DNA from: Rhizophagus irregularis
Taxonomy: Eukaryota; Glomeromycota; Glomeromycetes; Glomerales; Glomeraceae
Reading direction: 5' to 3'
Assembly (NCBI RefSeq): GCF_026210795.1
Contig: NC_089429.1
Location: 7,659,001-7,723,000 of the forward strand
Length of the DNA: 64,000 nt
In this document: positions 1 through 10,680 of the stretch, in pieces
How positions within the stretch are numbered: position 1 is the first letter of the stretch
How the letters are laid out: each line of letters starts with the position of its first letter
Program-made: the position numbers and the translations under genes
The notes under the pieces: generated by a model
What the model was told of the DNA's origin: nothing
Databases searched by the model: none
What the model saw: only the letters and a program-made list of their open reading frames with translations

Positions 1-32
1 TTCATGCTTTTGACGGGCCTTAAGTACCGCTT

Positions 33-347
33 TTACCAAGTGGTTGTTAATGGTACAAGATTTGGGTTTAGATAGGTTTCGTCCACTTCCGGATAGTCTG
101 TATTATATTTTGTGGCTATGGAAAACCAATCGCTGAGCTCATGGCTTAAGTCATGTGCATTATTATTATCTTGGCGTGGGTTGGCCGCCTCATTCAGCAT
201 GAGATTCAACCACCTTGCTAAGTTTCGCGTGTGTTTTTCGGGTTGAAATAATTTGTTGTTAATTACTTTCCTTTTCTTTGATCTTCTTTCTTGTGTGGGA
301 GAGTAGCGCGTGCTGTGTCCACTAGCGTCTCGGTAATATAATTCCAT
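33..347 (-). CDS. Hypothetical 104-residue protein or exon at the left edge
   Basis: An ATG at 347 opens a 104-codon frame ending in TAA at 33-35. The product is hydrophilic, with a basic patch near residues 21-27 (RRSKKRK, a possible nuclear localisation signal) and a more acidic, asparagine-rich C-terminal half. There is no signal peptide or membrane segment. The base composition is clearly richer in G+C than the AT-rich DNA next to it, which favours real coding DNA. The stop lies 32 bases from the window edge and overlaps a GTAAAA that could be a weak splice donor, so this may be the first exon of a longer gene running out of the window. I do not recognise the family; transposon-associated protein is one possibility. 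Confidence 0.45.
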   Translation of the reverse strand: MELYYRDASGHSTRYSPTQERRSKKRKVINNKLFQPEKHTRNLARWLNLMLNEAANPRQDNNNAHDLSHELSDWFSIATKYNTDYPEVDETYLNPNLVPLTTTW

Positions 348-3300
348 GTAATTTCTATATTGTCTTGAATAGTCTTAATATCGTTACTTTCTTTTGCATT
401 AGCAATATCCTAATTGTATCGTGAAAAAAGTTTCAACAAAGGACTTTACCGTCTAATAATTTTTTTTTCTTTTTTTTTTCCTGATTATTACCAAAGTATC
501 ATATAAAAAAGGAATTTTTTTTTAATATTTTGGGTAGAGAAAAAAAAAGGAAAATTTAGATCTCGCCCTCATACTGATGTAATGTTTAAATCTCGCCTTT
601 ATTCCAAAAAAGGATATTTTGTACGCTGATCGTTTAATTCTGGCTAGAATTAAATACGTCACGTGATTTAATGAAAGTGAACTTGCAGAGAGGATTGAAT
701 ATTTTTTTTTAAAAAATTTATTTTAAGGATAATCAACCCTTTATATAAATATATGGGTTTTATATATAGCAAAATCTATAACAATTATTTATTAATATTA
801 TGTAATGTCAAAATCAACAGTTAATTGCAAAAAAAATTAATATTTTATTAACTAATTACATAATAAATTTTATTAAATTTATATTTAAAAAGAAAAGTAG
901 ATAACTACTCCAATAATTTTAAAAAAATTTTAATTACTTATTAATATTTTTAAAATATATATAAATAAATTTAAAGAAAATAAATAATTTTATTCAAATA
1001 TTACAATGATTTTTATTTTAATTCTCAATAAAGTTTTTAATAAATTTATTACTATATATAAATAATATAAATGTACTATTTATTTGCGAAGTATCAGAAA
1101 GTTTTAATTAATTTAAAAATAAAATATTTATAACTTTTAACTTGCTTTTTTGATTTAATTTTATAAATAAAATTATATTATTTGATAAAGTTTAATTCTA
1201 AGAATTAAAAGTAAAGTTTTGTTTAAGTTTTATAGATCAGAAAATTTTTTTACTTATAACAAATTTGGATTTAACAATTTTTACTATGATTTCATTAAAC
1301 AATTTTTTTTTTTATATACTATTAATTTTAAAAAGTATAATTATTTTGGAAAAACCTTTTTACTATACAAATATAAATAAACCATTCCAAATTAATAATT
1401 AGTTTAATGTCTTTTCTAGCTGAAAAATTTAAGGAAAAAAAGGAATAATTTAAACAAATATAATATTTAAATATATTAAAATTTTCAGAAAATCAGAAAT
1501 ATTTGGTTTTATTTAATAATTTTTAAAAAAAGAAGAGGTGCTTTAAACATATGTGAATATATGTATTTAAATTACCTTTAAATTTTCAAAAATAAGGGGA
1601 GAATATTAAATTAAAATTGCCTAATTCTATATAGTTACTGTATATCAGATATTTAAATAATATATTTTAGACATAAAATTAGATTCACATAAAATCTAAA
1701 AATAGTATATGTACAGTTTATGTAGATTTTTTTACACAAATCTACATAAAAAACATGCAAATGCTTTTTTATAAGATAAATTGTTTTTTGATTAACAAAG
1801 TCAATAAAAATTACATTAAATAGTAGTAACTTTAGTAATTTTTTTTTACACAAGACAAACAACTGAACTTTCTACCATAACGTACTTACATACATGTGGA
1901 TGTCACAAATTCCTTTTTTTAAATTTTTAATTTATATGTATTTGTTTATCGAAACCTTGATTTTTTTGCATCATGCTAGTGTTTCGGGCGAAACTGAAAC
2001 TAAATTCTTGATGAAACTTCCAAAACCTGAAACTGTTTTTTTCGTTTATGATATTGTTTCATTTGATGCATTAATAATTCTTTACGTTCAGCTTTTTTTT
2101 CCCAATGTGCTCCTGAAATATTTTATTTGATATAAATAATTTTACAATGAATATGATTTACACGTTAAATAATTCATATTACGTAATAATTTGTTTTAAA
2201 AATTTTTATCTATTACTACAATCATTGGAAAATACGTAATTCGAAATAATATAATTATGTAATTCACTATTAAATACTAAATTATTAATAAACAAATTAT
2301 AATTTTAATTACTTTATAATAAAAAAAACCTATTGTAAACTTTGTTTAGCATCATGAAATCCACCTGTAACCTGTAATAACAATCTAAGACCAAAGCCAG
2401 TAACTTGTATGGATGCAGTATAATCAGGGTATACAAGTGACCCATCCAATGTTTTGATAATAGAAAAGTATTTCATTTTATTTTATGGAATCTTAATTAT
2501 GTAATTTAAATTACACGAAAAAAAAAAATCGCAGTAGAATAAAGAATTATGTCTATAAATGATTATGTTTCAGAAAATATTATACCAATAGAAAAAAGCT
2601 AATCTTTCTCCGCGACACAAATGGGCGGGCACATATATTTTACCATTGTCTTTACGGTCGCATATATTTTTTAACATTGTTCTTTATCAAAGTTTTATCA
2701 ACTATTAAACAAAACTTAATTTAACTCGTGTCAAATTAGGGATCACAGAAATATACGTTCGGTTTATTTGTTTTTCCTGATACATTATAAATAGACCGTG
2801 ATCAAACTCCATTAAAAAATCAACAAGAAAAAAAAAATAAAAAAATAATTCTTTTCAAAACTAAAAATTATTTAAAAATGAATCTCAAACAACATTTACA
2901 CACTAATTTCACTTTTTCTAAATAAAAATTATCGTACTATCATATATCGATGAAATTATTGAGCGTTGCTTGATAATTTCTAAACCGGGGTGCGATGAAT
3001 ATTTTAATATCCCCTCATCGCACCTTGTAAAAAAACTATTTGGTTTACTACATTTCCCAAAATTATTCTATTTCCACAAAAATTATTTTATTATCTCATT
3101 TGAGATGTTATTCAGTTCACAAAATAAAAATTTATTTTTCACATTTTTCCCACATAATTACACGATTCTAAACCTAAATTATTTAACCCTAAAAAAAATT
3201 GTCAGAAAATGATCACGTGTCTGAGTTTCTTTGGAATTTAAAACTAGAATACCAATTTTTAAATTGATCGTATTCGTAGTTAATCGGTTAATCGAATTCT

Positions 3301-3740
3301 TAAATATAAAATGTAGTTAGAATTATTTGTTACTATCATATCATATTTTTCTTTGTTTTAAAATATTCTTTGTCCAACAATGCCATCGCAAAATCTTTGT
3401 GTAATGTATTTCAGAGTCAACCCTGTCATATTATTAGTTCATTTGTCGTTGTACGATCTGCATCATTTGTCACAAAAAACACAAAAAACTGAATTCAGGA
3501 ACAATGTGAAAAATTTAATTGATTAAGGAACATAATTATTTATCTTATTTTATTGTTTGTTCATTTTCGTTTCATTTTTTTATTTGTGTAAAACCTTGGA
3601 TAATTAGTTATTACTAAAGGCATAAAAATTATTAAGTTTAATTTGATAGCGATAAGAAATTTTTTATCTATTTTTAGTAAATATTTAAGGTCTATTGTTC
3701 CATTATTCTTTATTGGTTCATCCCGTGAATATTCTATTTC
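348..3740. other. AT-rich gene-free stretch
   Basis: I see no convincing gene here. The DNA is extremely AT-rich with many A and T runs; the few short open frames use non-ATG starts or give hydrophobic low-complexity products. A TATA-like TATAAATAG lies at 2786-2794 but leads only to a 13-codon frame from the ATG at 2878. A perfect 10-bp stem (GGTGCGATGA / TCATCGCACC) occupies about 2989-3024. A partial copy of a dispersed repeat seen again at 28.6 and 47.5 kb lies at about 3190-3250. Confidence 0.6.
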
Positions 3741-3746
3741 GACTCA

Positions 3747-3998
3747 GAATCAACTCAAAAGAATCAACTCAGAAGAATCAACTCAGAAGAATCAACTCAG
3801 AAGAATCAACTCAGAAGAATCAACTCAGGAAAATCAACTCAGAAGAATCAACTCAGAGAAGAATCAACTCAGAAGAATCAATTCAGGAAAATCAACTCAG
3901 AAGAATCAACTCAGGAAAATCAACTCAGGAAAATCAACTCAGAAGAATCAACTCAGAAGAATCAACTCAGAAGAATCAACTCAGGAGAATCAACTCAG
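3747..3998. repeat. 14-bp minisatellite, 18 copies
   Basis: The unit is AAGAATCAACTCAG with small variants such as GGAAAATC at the start. I count 18 occurrences of the AATCAA core. Since 14 is not a multiple of three and the unit lacks stop codons on the plus strand, all three plus frames stay open, and two overlapping frames (from about 3643 and 3695) read the same 14-residue cycle of N, S, E, T, Q, L, R and I. Both frames start at non-ATG codons, so I treat them as a by-product of the repeat and not as genes. Confidence 0.9.
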
Positions 3999-4019
3999 GT
4001 TTTTTGCCGTCTGAATGAC

Positions 4020-4840
4020 CGATAGGTTGAAAATACGGGCCGCGTCGCTTATTACACAGCATCCACATTTTCCGTTATCATTATAGTCATTATGGCATTT
4101 GTTCTCAACCAATAGTTTATTTATTGATTTATGGCTGAAAATGGTTTAATTAGGGATCTAGGTTTCTCAATTGTTTATTCTTTTATCTTTAATCTATATT
4201 GTAATATAAAGAGATTGTGATGTAAATAAAATTGTAGAGAAAAATTGTTTCACAACCTTGTTAGAGGCTTTTCTGCTTCTGAGAAAATAAAAAACTGATG
4301 TCAATGCGTGAATATCAAGAAATAAAAAAGGCTGAAAATTCTAAATTATTGCAAAAACCATGAACCCAGATATTTTTCACGGGATGTTGATCATTTTGGC
4401 TAACGTTCCGGATAATAAATTTAACACCATTTATATAGTAGTGGCGCAACAATTACGATATTCAGATAACGGCTCTATCCTGTTCTATCCGGATCGAAAT
4501 ACTATAATATGGACTCTATTTTTTATTAAAATTGGTGCATAATTACTAATTTATGATCTAAATCTTGAATTTTTTTATTAAATATTATTTCTTACGTTAA
4601 GTATTATACTTCGTTTTTTTGTCATCTTTTTATTCACGACTTGTTATTACATCATTTACATGTGTTACTTTAGATTCCACGTGAACAAAGCCATGGTACA
4701 AATTACAAATTCAGTAAATCACCATACGTAAAAATATCTTGCAAATAAATAGAGGTCTCGTGTTCACCGCGTTCATTTTAACACACACAGACTTTTCCAG
4801 TGTGTATTCTTGAGAAAAAAAAATCGGAGAGGAAAGAGGA
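4020..4840. other. Intergenic; one weak 60-codon ORF
   Basis: A 60-codon ATG frame runs 4360-4542 (product rich in hydrophobic residues, ending in FFIKIGA); a 21-codon ATG frame just upstream ends within the same CCATGAAC. Neither has a recognisable domain or a clear TATA box, so I do not call a gene. The two adjacent frames could be the remains of a single older reading frame. Confidence 0.4.
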
Positions 4841-4866
4841 AAGATAGAAAACAGAAAATTAAAAAA

Positions 4867-4906
4867 AGATCTAATGTAGGCGGGCGGAACGCGCGCCTAC
4901 AAATCT
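4867..4906. repeat. GC-rich mini-hairpin, copy 1
   Basis: This 40-bp palindromic segment starts AGAT and ends ATCT, with a stem TGTAGGCG / CGCCTACA around a GC-rich loop. It stands out sharply from the AT-rich flanks. A second copy lies at 5408-5445, and both share an A-rich upstream flank (GAAAACAGAAAATTAAAAAA). It resembles a small non-coding mobile palindrome, but no function can be assigned. Confidence 0.7.
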
Positions 4907-4919
4907 TTAAGTTCGTTCT

Positions 4920-5340
4920 AAATGCTTTTCTTATTCAATTAAGAAAATGTCGTCCTTCAAGGTAATTTATGATAAAAAATTATTTACTATCAATGACTTC
5001 TTTTTCTTCGAAATGTCGTCTTTCATGGTAATTTGATAAAAAATTATTTACTAAAATGACTTCTTTTTTTTATTAGAATATACAGCCTAAGTGAGGACAT
5101 AAATATCGGTATAACGAAATTTCCTAAAAATTTCATATATGTCCATATATGGAGGTTTGACTGTATTCAAGAGTTCTTAAGTTAATACTTTTCTTATTCA
5201 ATTAAGAAAATGTAGGTAATTTATGATAAAAAATTGTTTACTATCGATGACTTCTTTTTCTTTTGAAATGTCGTCTTTCATGGTAATTTGATAAAAAATA
5301 TACTAAAAGATCAATGACTTCTTTTCTTTTGTTAAAATAC
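4920..5340. repeat. Degenerate direct repeats between the two mini-hairpins
   Basis: Blocks built on CTTATTCAATTAAGAAAATG, GATAAAAAATT(A/G)TTTACTA and ATGACTTCTTTTTCTT recur at about 4925-5065 and 5190-5330. With the hairpin copies at either end this looks like a local tandem duplication of roughly 0.25-0.5 kb that has since diverged. No coding potential is visible. Confidence 0.65.
5081..5165. mobile_element. Short MITE relic with TACAG ends
   Basis: The segment begins TACAGCCTAAGTGAGGACAT and ends with the inverted counterpart ATGGAGGTTTGACTGTA. The TACAGTC.../...GACTGTA ends and TA borders match the larger element at 26632-27109, so this is probably a shorter, more decayed member of the same pogo/Tc1-like non-autonomous group. 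Confidence 0.5.
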
Positions 5341-5407
5341 TCAAGAGTTCTTAAATAAAGATAAAGATGAAGAAAATCAGTGAAGAAAGAAAACAGAAAA
5401 TTAAAAA

Positions 5408-5445
5408 AGATCTAATGTAGGCGGGCGGAACGCGCCTACAAATCT
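5408..5445. repeat. GC-rich mini-hairpin, copy 2
   Basis: This is a 38-bp copy of the palindrome at 4867-4906. It differs mainly by loss of two bases in the CGCGCG loop while keeping the TGTAGGCG / CGCCTACA stem, so the stem is conserved and the loop varies. Confidence 0.7.
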
Positions 5446-5910
5446 TATGGTCTACTTCAGATATAAATTTTCAGCTCGATCTATTATGTTCGAGGTTGCC
5501 GCGAAAATATAGTGCCTTTAAGATGCATGCTCATGATGATAAATGATTTTTTTAGGTAATTTTACTTGTATTTTTTATATTAAACTCTTTTTTTTGGAAT
5601 AAATTTATCATTAGATCACGTTTATTAATATATACTTATTGTATAGTAATCCGAAGGTCTTAAATTGAGAAAGATCTTTTGGAAAGAAAATGTATATAAT
5701 CATTATAAATATTTTGTATCTCTCATTAGAGGTACAAATAATAACCTTAAAGAAGTTGTACTCTTCCTTCCCGTGAATCGAATAAGCAACATTACTGATA
5801 CAAATGGAATATTAAATGCTCTTGCAGTATTGCCTAAAGACCTATGCAATAGGTATTTTATTATATAGACTCTCACGATCACACTATTAAATCAGTCACG
5901 AGTTAATTTA
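5446..5910. other. Intergenic
   Basis: Nothing definite. A 67-codon frame (5665-5868) starts at TTG and has no recognised domain. Confidence 0.4.
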
Positions 5911-5913
5911 TAG

Positions 5914-5988
5914 AAGCACCGGAACCCGTCCAATCTCCGAAGTTAAGCCACTGATGGCACAATCAGTACTACAACGCGGGACACTTGA
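5914..5988 (+). pseudogene. 5S rRNA fragment
   Basis: The segment contains the strongly conserved internal part of eukaryotic 5S rRNA: a CACCGGAACCCGTCC block followed by CTCCGAAGTTAAGC, then a diverged middle (AGTACTACAACGCGGGAC) corresponding to the usual AGTACT...GGGGGACC. The 5' third and the 3' terminal strand are absent, and the flanks do not pair to close helix I. It is therefore a truncated, diverged copy and not a functional gene. Dispersed 5S copies and fragments are common in fungi and can also be carried by SINE-like elements. Confidence 0.75.
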
Positions 5989-6341
5989 TAAATTTTACTA
6001 CAAAAAAAGGTTGCAGCATTAAACCTGGATACGACAAAATTTGGCGTGGCGTATTATGTAGTACGATAATAAAGATTTTACAACTAGATAAAGTTCGGAT
6101 GTAATGAAAGTACGGCTCGTATGCCTATTCTGACCAATAAATTGAATTTGATTGTCCTTTAGCCAAGTGTAATTTTTATTTTGAACCGAAAATGAATAAA
6201 AAGTGATATAAATAATAAATAATAAATCATAATAAATCATTAAGATTCTAAAAAAAGAAGGGAGACCAAGAAAAGCGTTTATTTCCAAAGTTAACGTAAT
6301 AACAAAAAAAATTATTAAAATTATTATATATTTAAATCATA

Positions 6342-7140
6342 TCAACATTTATCGTTATCATTCCCGTCAAAATATTCATTTTCATTCCACATTAAAGATT
6401 TTCTACAGCATCTCTAAATTCCTCATTAATTCCATCAAATAATGTACTTTTAAATTCGCCGGAAGTTAACACTTGGAACCCATCTAAAAATCTCAACAAT
6501 TCATGAACTTGTTGAGAAATTTTTTTAATTCCTTTCATTATCTATCTTTCTTACAAGTGGCCATGGTGATTTCAAAAATTGAAGAAATCCACTTTTTCAC
6601 ATTTTTATTTTTATCAATCATTTATGATTAAATTTTTAAATTTAAGGATTGGCATTAATTAAATACACTTTCGCATAATAGCCAAAATTCTTGTGTAAGC
6701 ATTGTAAAAGGTACTACTTTTGTTCTGAAAATTGGTTCTTCAGATAACATTTGCCAAATTTTTGAAACAGCTTTTGGATGTAATGAAAAAATCTGGACCA
6801 AAAAAATTATAATAATGAAATTCAATATCAAGTAATAATAGCCAGTTTCATAAGTCCACCATCTTGCTACATTAGGAATTCTATAACCGCCACCTCCAAG
6901 AACTAACAAGGGAATCTGTCAACTTTTATAAATCTTACGCACTCTCCATGAGCTTTAAATACTTATATTAAAACCTCCTAATCTATCTTTTCCGAGAGAA
7001 TCTGCTCCACATTGCAATACAATAACGCTTGGTTGATAATGATCTCTTACATCTACATAACATCCTTGAATAATGAAACATAGCTATTATCATCAATTCC
7101 ATCTTTGAGAGGTACACTTAGACTAAATGCTAACGCGAAT
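6342..7140 (-). pseudogene. Class I histone deacetylase relic (C-terminal half)
   Basis: Read on the minus strand, the DNA encodes successive, order-preserved blocks of a class I (Rpd3/Hos2/HDAC3-like) zinc deacetylase. They are [12 protein letters not shown] (about 7080-7115), then [43 protein letters not shown] with TYETG, FFGPDF and [10 protein letters not shown], then a helix QQVHELLRFLDG, and finally the acidic tail NENEYFDGNDNDKC with a stop at 6342-6344. The metal-binding QCGADSL region and the GGGGY motif near the active site are present, but blocks lie in different frames with intervening stops, so no continuous protein can be made. The N-terminal half, including the HHGDG catalytic region, is missing. 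The relic directly follows a decayed hAT transposase on the same strand. Confidence 0.85.
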
Positions 7141-7274
7141 AAATCATCAATAAAAATGCACGTGACCGTAGAACTGACTGCTGTTAGTGGTTTTCACGTT
7201 TTGACTAAATGAAAAGCAAAATTATTTGTTAAATCAGTAATTAAATAAATTCAGACAATAATTTCAAAATCTTA

Positions 7275-8490
7275 CATTTTCTAATGGTACTTTATGACGC
7301 ATATAATTGAATTAACACAGTCATACATAGTATGCCATCTGGTATCTATCCACTTTTTCAATAACCTTCACAGGCTTTAGTTTCTTTTAATGCAGAACCT
7401 TATAAAACAATTGTAATATCAATAAATAAATAAATAATAAAATTTAATATTAAATTACCTCCTTGATGGACTTTTTTAAAATATGTCCCCGTAGTATTAA
7501 ACTTTGTTAAAATCCGATTTGCGGATGAAGTAGAGCAAATAACTTTTGAAATCAAATTAATAGCATGTACCAATTGTACCATACAACGTACATTAAAGAA
7601 TATTTGTAGAATACTTGCTCCTGATTCTTGAATCTGTTACAATTACTGAAAAATTTGCTGGACCCAATTTCATCAATTATTTCTTCAATTGTTTCGGATA
7701 AAAATTCGCCAGTATGACTTTTACTTAATAGACCCCTTAAGCGCCATAAATATTCTCTATATTAAAAAAATTCCAATTGATTAAGAATAAAATTAAATTA
7801 AAATCGCTAAACATTAATGTTGGGAATAACATACACTATATTAAATTTGCTGTATTTTTCAATTCTTTAATAACTCATGTGTTTACAACTTCAGTTTCTT
7901 ATGATATAAGTTTGCCAGAAAGTAATTCTTTTGATGGTGGCGTATCCTGGGCGTAGAGTCTTCAAAAATTCAATAAAAAAGGATTTCCAATTACATGCCA
8001 TGGAATGTCACATACAACAAATGCTCACGATCAATTTCATGAGTTCTATTCTAAGAGAGTTAATACTTACATTAATGATGAAAATCTCCTATTTTTTTGT
8101 TTGAATTGAACCATCATTAAGTTTTCGCTTTTTAGATGAAAAATTGTTTATATCATATTTTGTAATATTTTGATAATCAAAATATATTTCCTTCAGCTTT
8201 TGCAGCAAGATTATCTTGTATCAGCTGATACTTTAGAATAATCATTAGTCAAAATGTTTTTCCAACCCTTTTGAAAAACCCTTTTTCCAGAATAGACCAC
8301 AGTATACACAGGTTGCTTCATAGTGACCTTCTGATACTTTTCTACCTTATATAGCATGGTCTCTCATACCAAAGACTTAAAGCGATCACCAAAACCTTTT
8401 CCTTTTTTTTTTGTTGGAATTATAAGATGCATTTGGGGAAGAGTTAGAAAAGGTAAATTTTTTGATCTTCTTTTATGGCCATTCATGTTA
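7275..8490 (-). pseudogene. hAT-family transposase relic with BED zinc finger
   Basis: The minus strand carries, in the proper order, pieces of a hAT-superfamily transposase of the BED-finger type. First comes a basic N-terminus. A BED finger follows with SEGHYEATCVYCGLFW and a downstream His (about 8255-8340), then a linker KKRKLNDGSIQT, an HGM...LEIPF block, and PPSKELLSGKLIS. Next are FLSETIEEIIDEIGPANF with VTDS (catalytic-core region), RCMVQLVHAINLISKVI with FFKKVHQGG-like residues, and W-DTRWHTMYDCVNSI (about 7285-7340). The blocks are split by several stops and frameshifts, so the gene is dead. The C-terminal dimerisation region is not visible; the DNA passes instead into the deacetylase relic. 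Terminal inverted repeats were not identified. Confidence 0.85.
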
Positions 8491-8499
8491 AAACTTTGT

Positions 8500-9727
8500 G
8501 TGTTTAGTTTGTGTGATACTAAGTAATTTACATAAAACATAATATACTTTAACTCATCCTGACCGTGCAATGACCTTTTCACATAATGGGTTAGTAAAGT
8601 GAACTACGATACTGCATAACAGCCTATAGCTTATACAAAATGATAATTGATAATTGATTGTTTATAAAGTCAGACGAAGGGGGAAATGGTTATTTATGAT
8701 TAAACATGAATATTGCATTTTGCGAAATATCGAGAGAAAAATTTAAGAACATTACTAAATTTAGTCACCAATTAAAAAGAATTCACGTGACATTTAGATT
8801 TACCAAGTTTCGGAAGTTTCGGAAATTTCTCCAGTTTCGGAATGAAACGAAGATCAAAATAGAAGTATATTACTAGTGTAACATATTTACTTAATACTTG
8901 TACAGAATCAAAAAAAAAAGTGGACAACTATGCAACTATGTGAAATTGAAGGTTATCTTTGCGCTAGGAATTCATTCATATCGTCAGGTAAATAGGACAA
9001 AATCATGATGTTACCAAGGGACGACAGTATCACATGACTAGAAAATATGAAAATCCACATGACCCTAGAGGCATGAAACTTTTGTAACACTGAAAACCAT
9101 GACTTTTTTGTGTCTGATCTTAAAAATTTGCCGTATGTAACTCGGGTGTACCGAAACCTTAATCCTTTTAATCCTTTTTCTGTAACAATATGTAATGCAA
9201 TTTTAAATAATAATATGACCGCAGTCAAAGTCTATAATACTTGTCACACGAGTTCTGTATAAAACTAATTCTAAAAGCAAATATAATACACATGAAACAT
9301 TTTTACGTCACAAAAAAAGTTCTCGAATATTACACATTAGACAATTGAAAATTTAAAAGTTTCATTTCTTTAAAAGGGATTAAAGAAAATGAAAAAGTTA
9401 TTCAATGTACAAGTTTCAAACTAAAACATTTTGATCATCTTTTATCAAATTAAAAAATGCTATGCTAAATGAATATCATTTGATATGTAATTGTGTACTT
9501 TCTAAATAGGGTTAGTTTGAAAATTTAAGATATATGATCTATTTACATAGTCGGAATCTTTGATTTATGATAAAATTTTAACAATTGAGCTTTGATTTCC
9601 CAAACCAAGTTTATTGATTTTGATACAACTACAACTTAACGGCCGACTCGGATAAATATATCATTGTATTAGTCAAACCCGAAGCCTCTATTATAAAAAA
9701 TTTGTATTGGGCACCAGACATCAAAAT
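8500..9727. other. Intergenic between hAT relic and F-box gene
   Basis: No convincing gene. A 91-codon minus-strand frame (8953-9228) has no recognised domain. A cluster of TTTCGGAAGTTTCGGAAATT motifs lies at about 8807-8845 and looks like the remains of a short repeat; a similar TTTCGG-type cluster occurs near 1980-2030. Confidence 0.45.
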
Positions 9728-9736
9728 TATATATAA
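9728..9736 (+). promoter_or_regulatory. TATA box of F-box gene
   Basis: TATATATAA lies about 120 bp upstream of the ATG at 9853, followed by a pyrimidine/CAT-rich leader. The spacing matches that seen for the BTB gene at 59 kb. Confidence 0.5.
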
Positions 9737-9852
9737 TATGGTTGGTTTTTGACATTTATAATTTTTTTTCATTCTATTCAATCGTTTATACATACTATTT
9801 CATTCATACATAATAAACATTCATACTATTTATTCTTCTCTTCATCATAACT

Positions 9853-10680
9853 ATGGTTCAACTTTATGCAGATGTTATTTTATTGATTATGCTTGAATTA
9901 CAAGATGATCTTTCATCTTTACATTCTTGCGTTCTTGTGAGTAGATCTTGGTCTCGGATAGCCGTACCTTTCCTATGGAAATATTTCTCTTGTATCAATG
10001 GATTTACCTATAATCGTGACAGGGAATCACGTATAAAATTATACAAAGTAATAGCCAATTTTTTGCCGATTGAATCAGAAAACCTTTTGATCAAAAGTAA
10101 TATTATATTGCCTTCATATAAATTACCAAGAAAACCAACATTTGAATATATGAATTATTTTACTCAAATCACGCCATGTTGGATTAAAGATATGGTGCAA
10201 CTTTTTATTGAAGAAGATTCTATTTATAAAAAAAATTTATTAGAAGTCCAAATTTACAATTTAATTTTTAAAAATTGTAAAAATATAAACCATTTTTATT
10301 TGAATACTGATATAAAATTCTATAATTTTCCAAGTGTGGGATCATTTTTTTTAAATCTACAATCTCTTGGAATTAGTTTTGAAAATAATATAGTAACTTC
10401 AAAAACATTACTCGAACTTTCCACTATTTGCCAAAATATAAAAATTTTAGAGATAAATTATTGTAATGAGGATTCTAAAGGTTTAGCTTCATTTATTGAA
10501 ATGCAACATGATCTGCGGTACTTATTTTTACATTTTATTAATAATAATAATAATAAAAACAAATATCCATTATTAAGCAATGTAATCAAGGAAAAAGGCT
10601 GCCATATTAAAAATATTTTTGGTAACACTACTTATCGATCCTGGTTCATTTTTAAGTTTAATAAATCCACAACATTATGA
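9853..10680 (+). CDS. F-box protein, truncated by frameshift
   Basis: This 275-residue protein starts with an F-box (residues about 3-45): leucine-rich helices, then SLHSCVLVSRSWSRIAVPFL and W at the end, the Skp1-binding module of SCF ubiquitin ligases. A poorly conserved leucine-rich region follows, the putative substrate-binding part. The two other F-box proteins in this window are 486 and 475 residues and align over the same order of segments, so this one lacks nearly half. The cause is visible: near 10640 the frame shifts, and the alternative plus frame reads DPGSFLSLINPQHY, matching the HSFLTSF segment of the paralogue at 45.5 kb, before it also stops. The gene is therefore probably in decay, or makes a short F-box form. 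No introns are apparent. Confidence 0.8.
   Translation: MVQLYADVILLIMLELQDDLSSLHSCVLVSRSWSRIAVPFLWKYFSCINGFTYNRDRESRIKLYKVIANFLPIESENLLIKSNIILPSYKLPRKPTFEYMNYFTQITPCWIKDMVQLFIEEDSIYKKNLLEVQIYNLIFKNCKNINHFYLNTDIKFYNFPSVGSFFLNLQSLGISFENNIVTSKTLLELSTICQNIKILEINYCNEDSKGLASFIEMQHDLRYLFLHFINNNNNKNKYPLLSNVIKEKGCHIKNIFGNTTYRSWFIFKFNKSTTL

Noticed and set aside
1653-2130. Short hydrophobic ORFs on both strands
   Set aside because: Typical translation of AT-rich DNA; the GAAACTGAAACT part belongs to a small repeat.
3643-4018. Two overlapping ORFs of 107 and 123 codons
   Set aside because: They start at non-ATG codons and are held open only by the 14-bp minisatellite.
8953-9228. Minus-strand ORF ending PDDMNEFLAQR, loosely resembling a deacetylase segment
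   Set aside because: The rest of the ORF shows no deacetylase motifs and the resemblance is too short.
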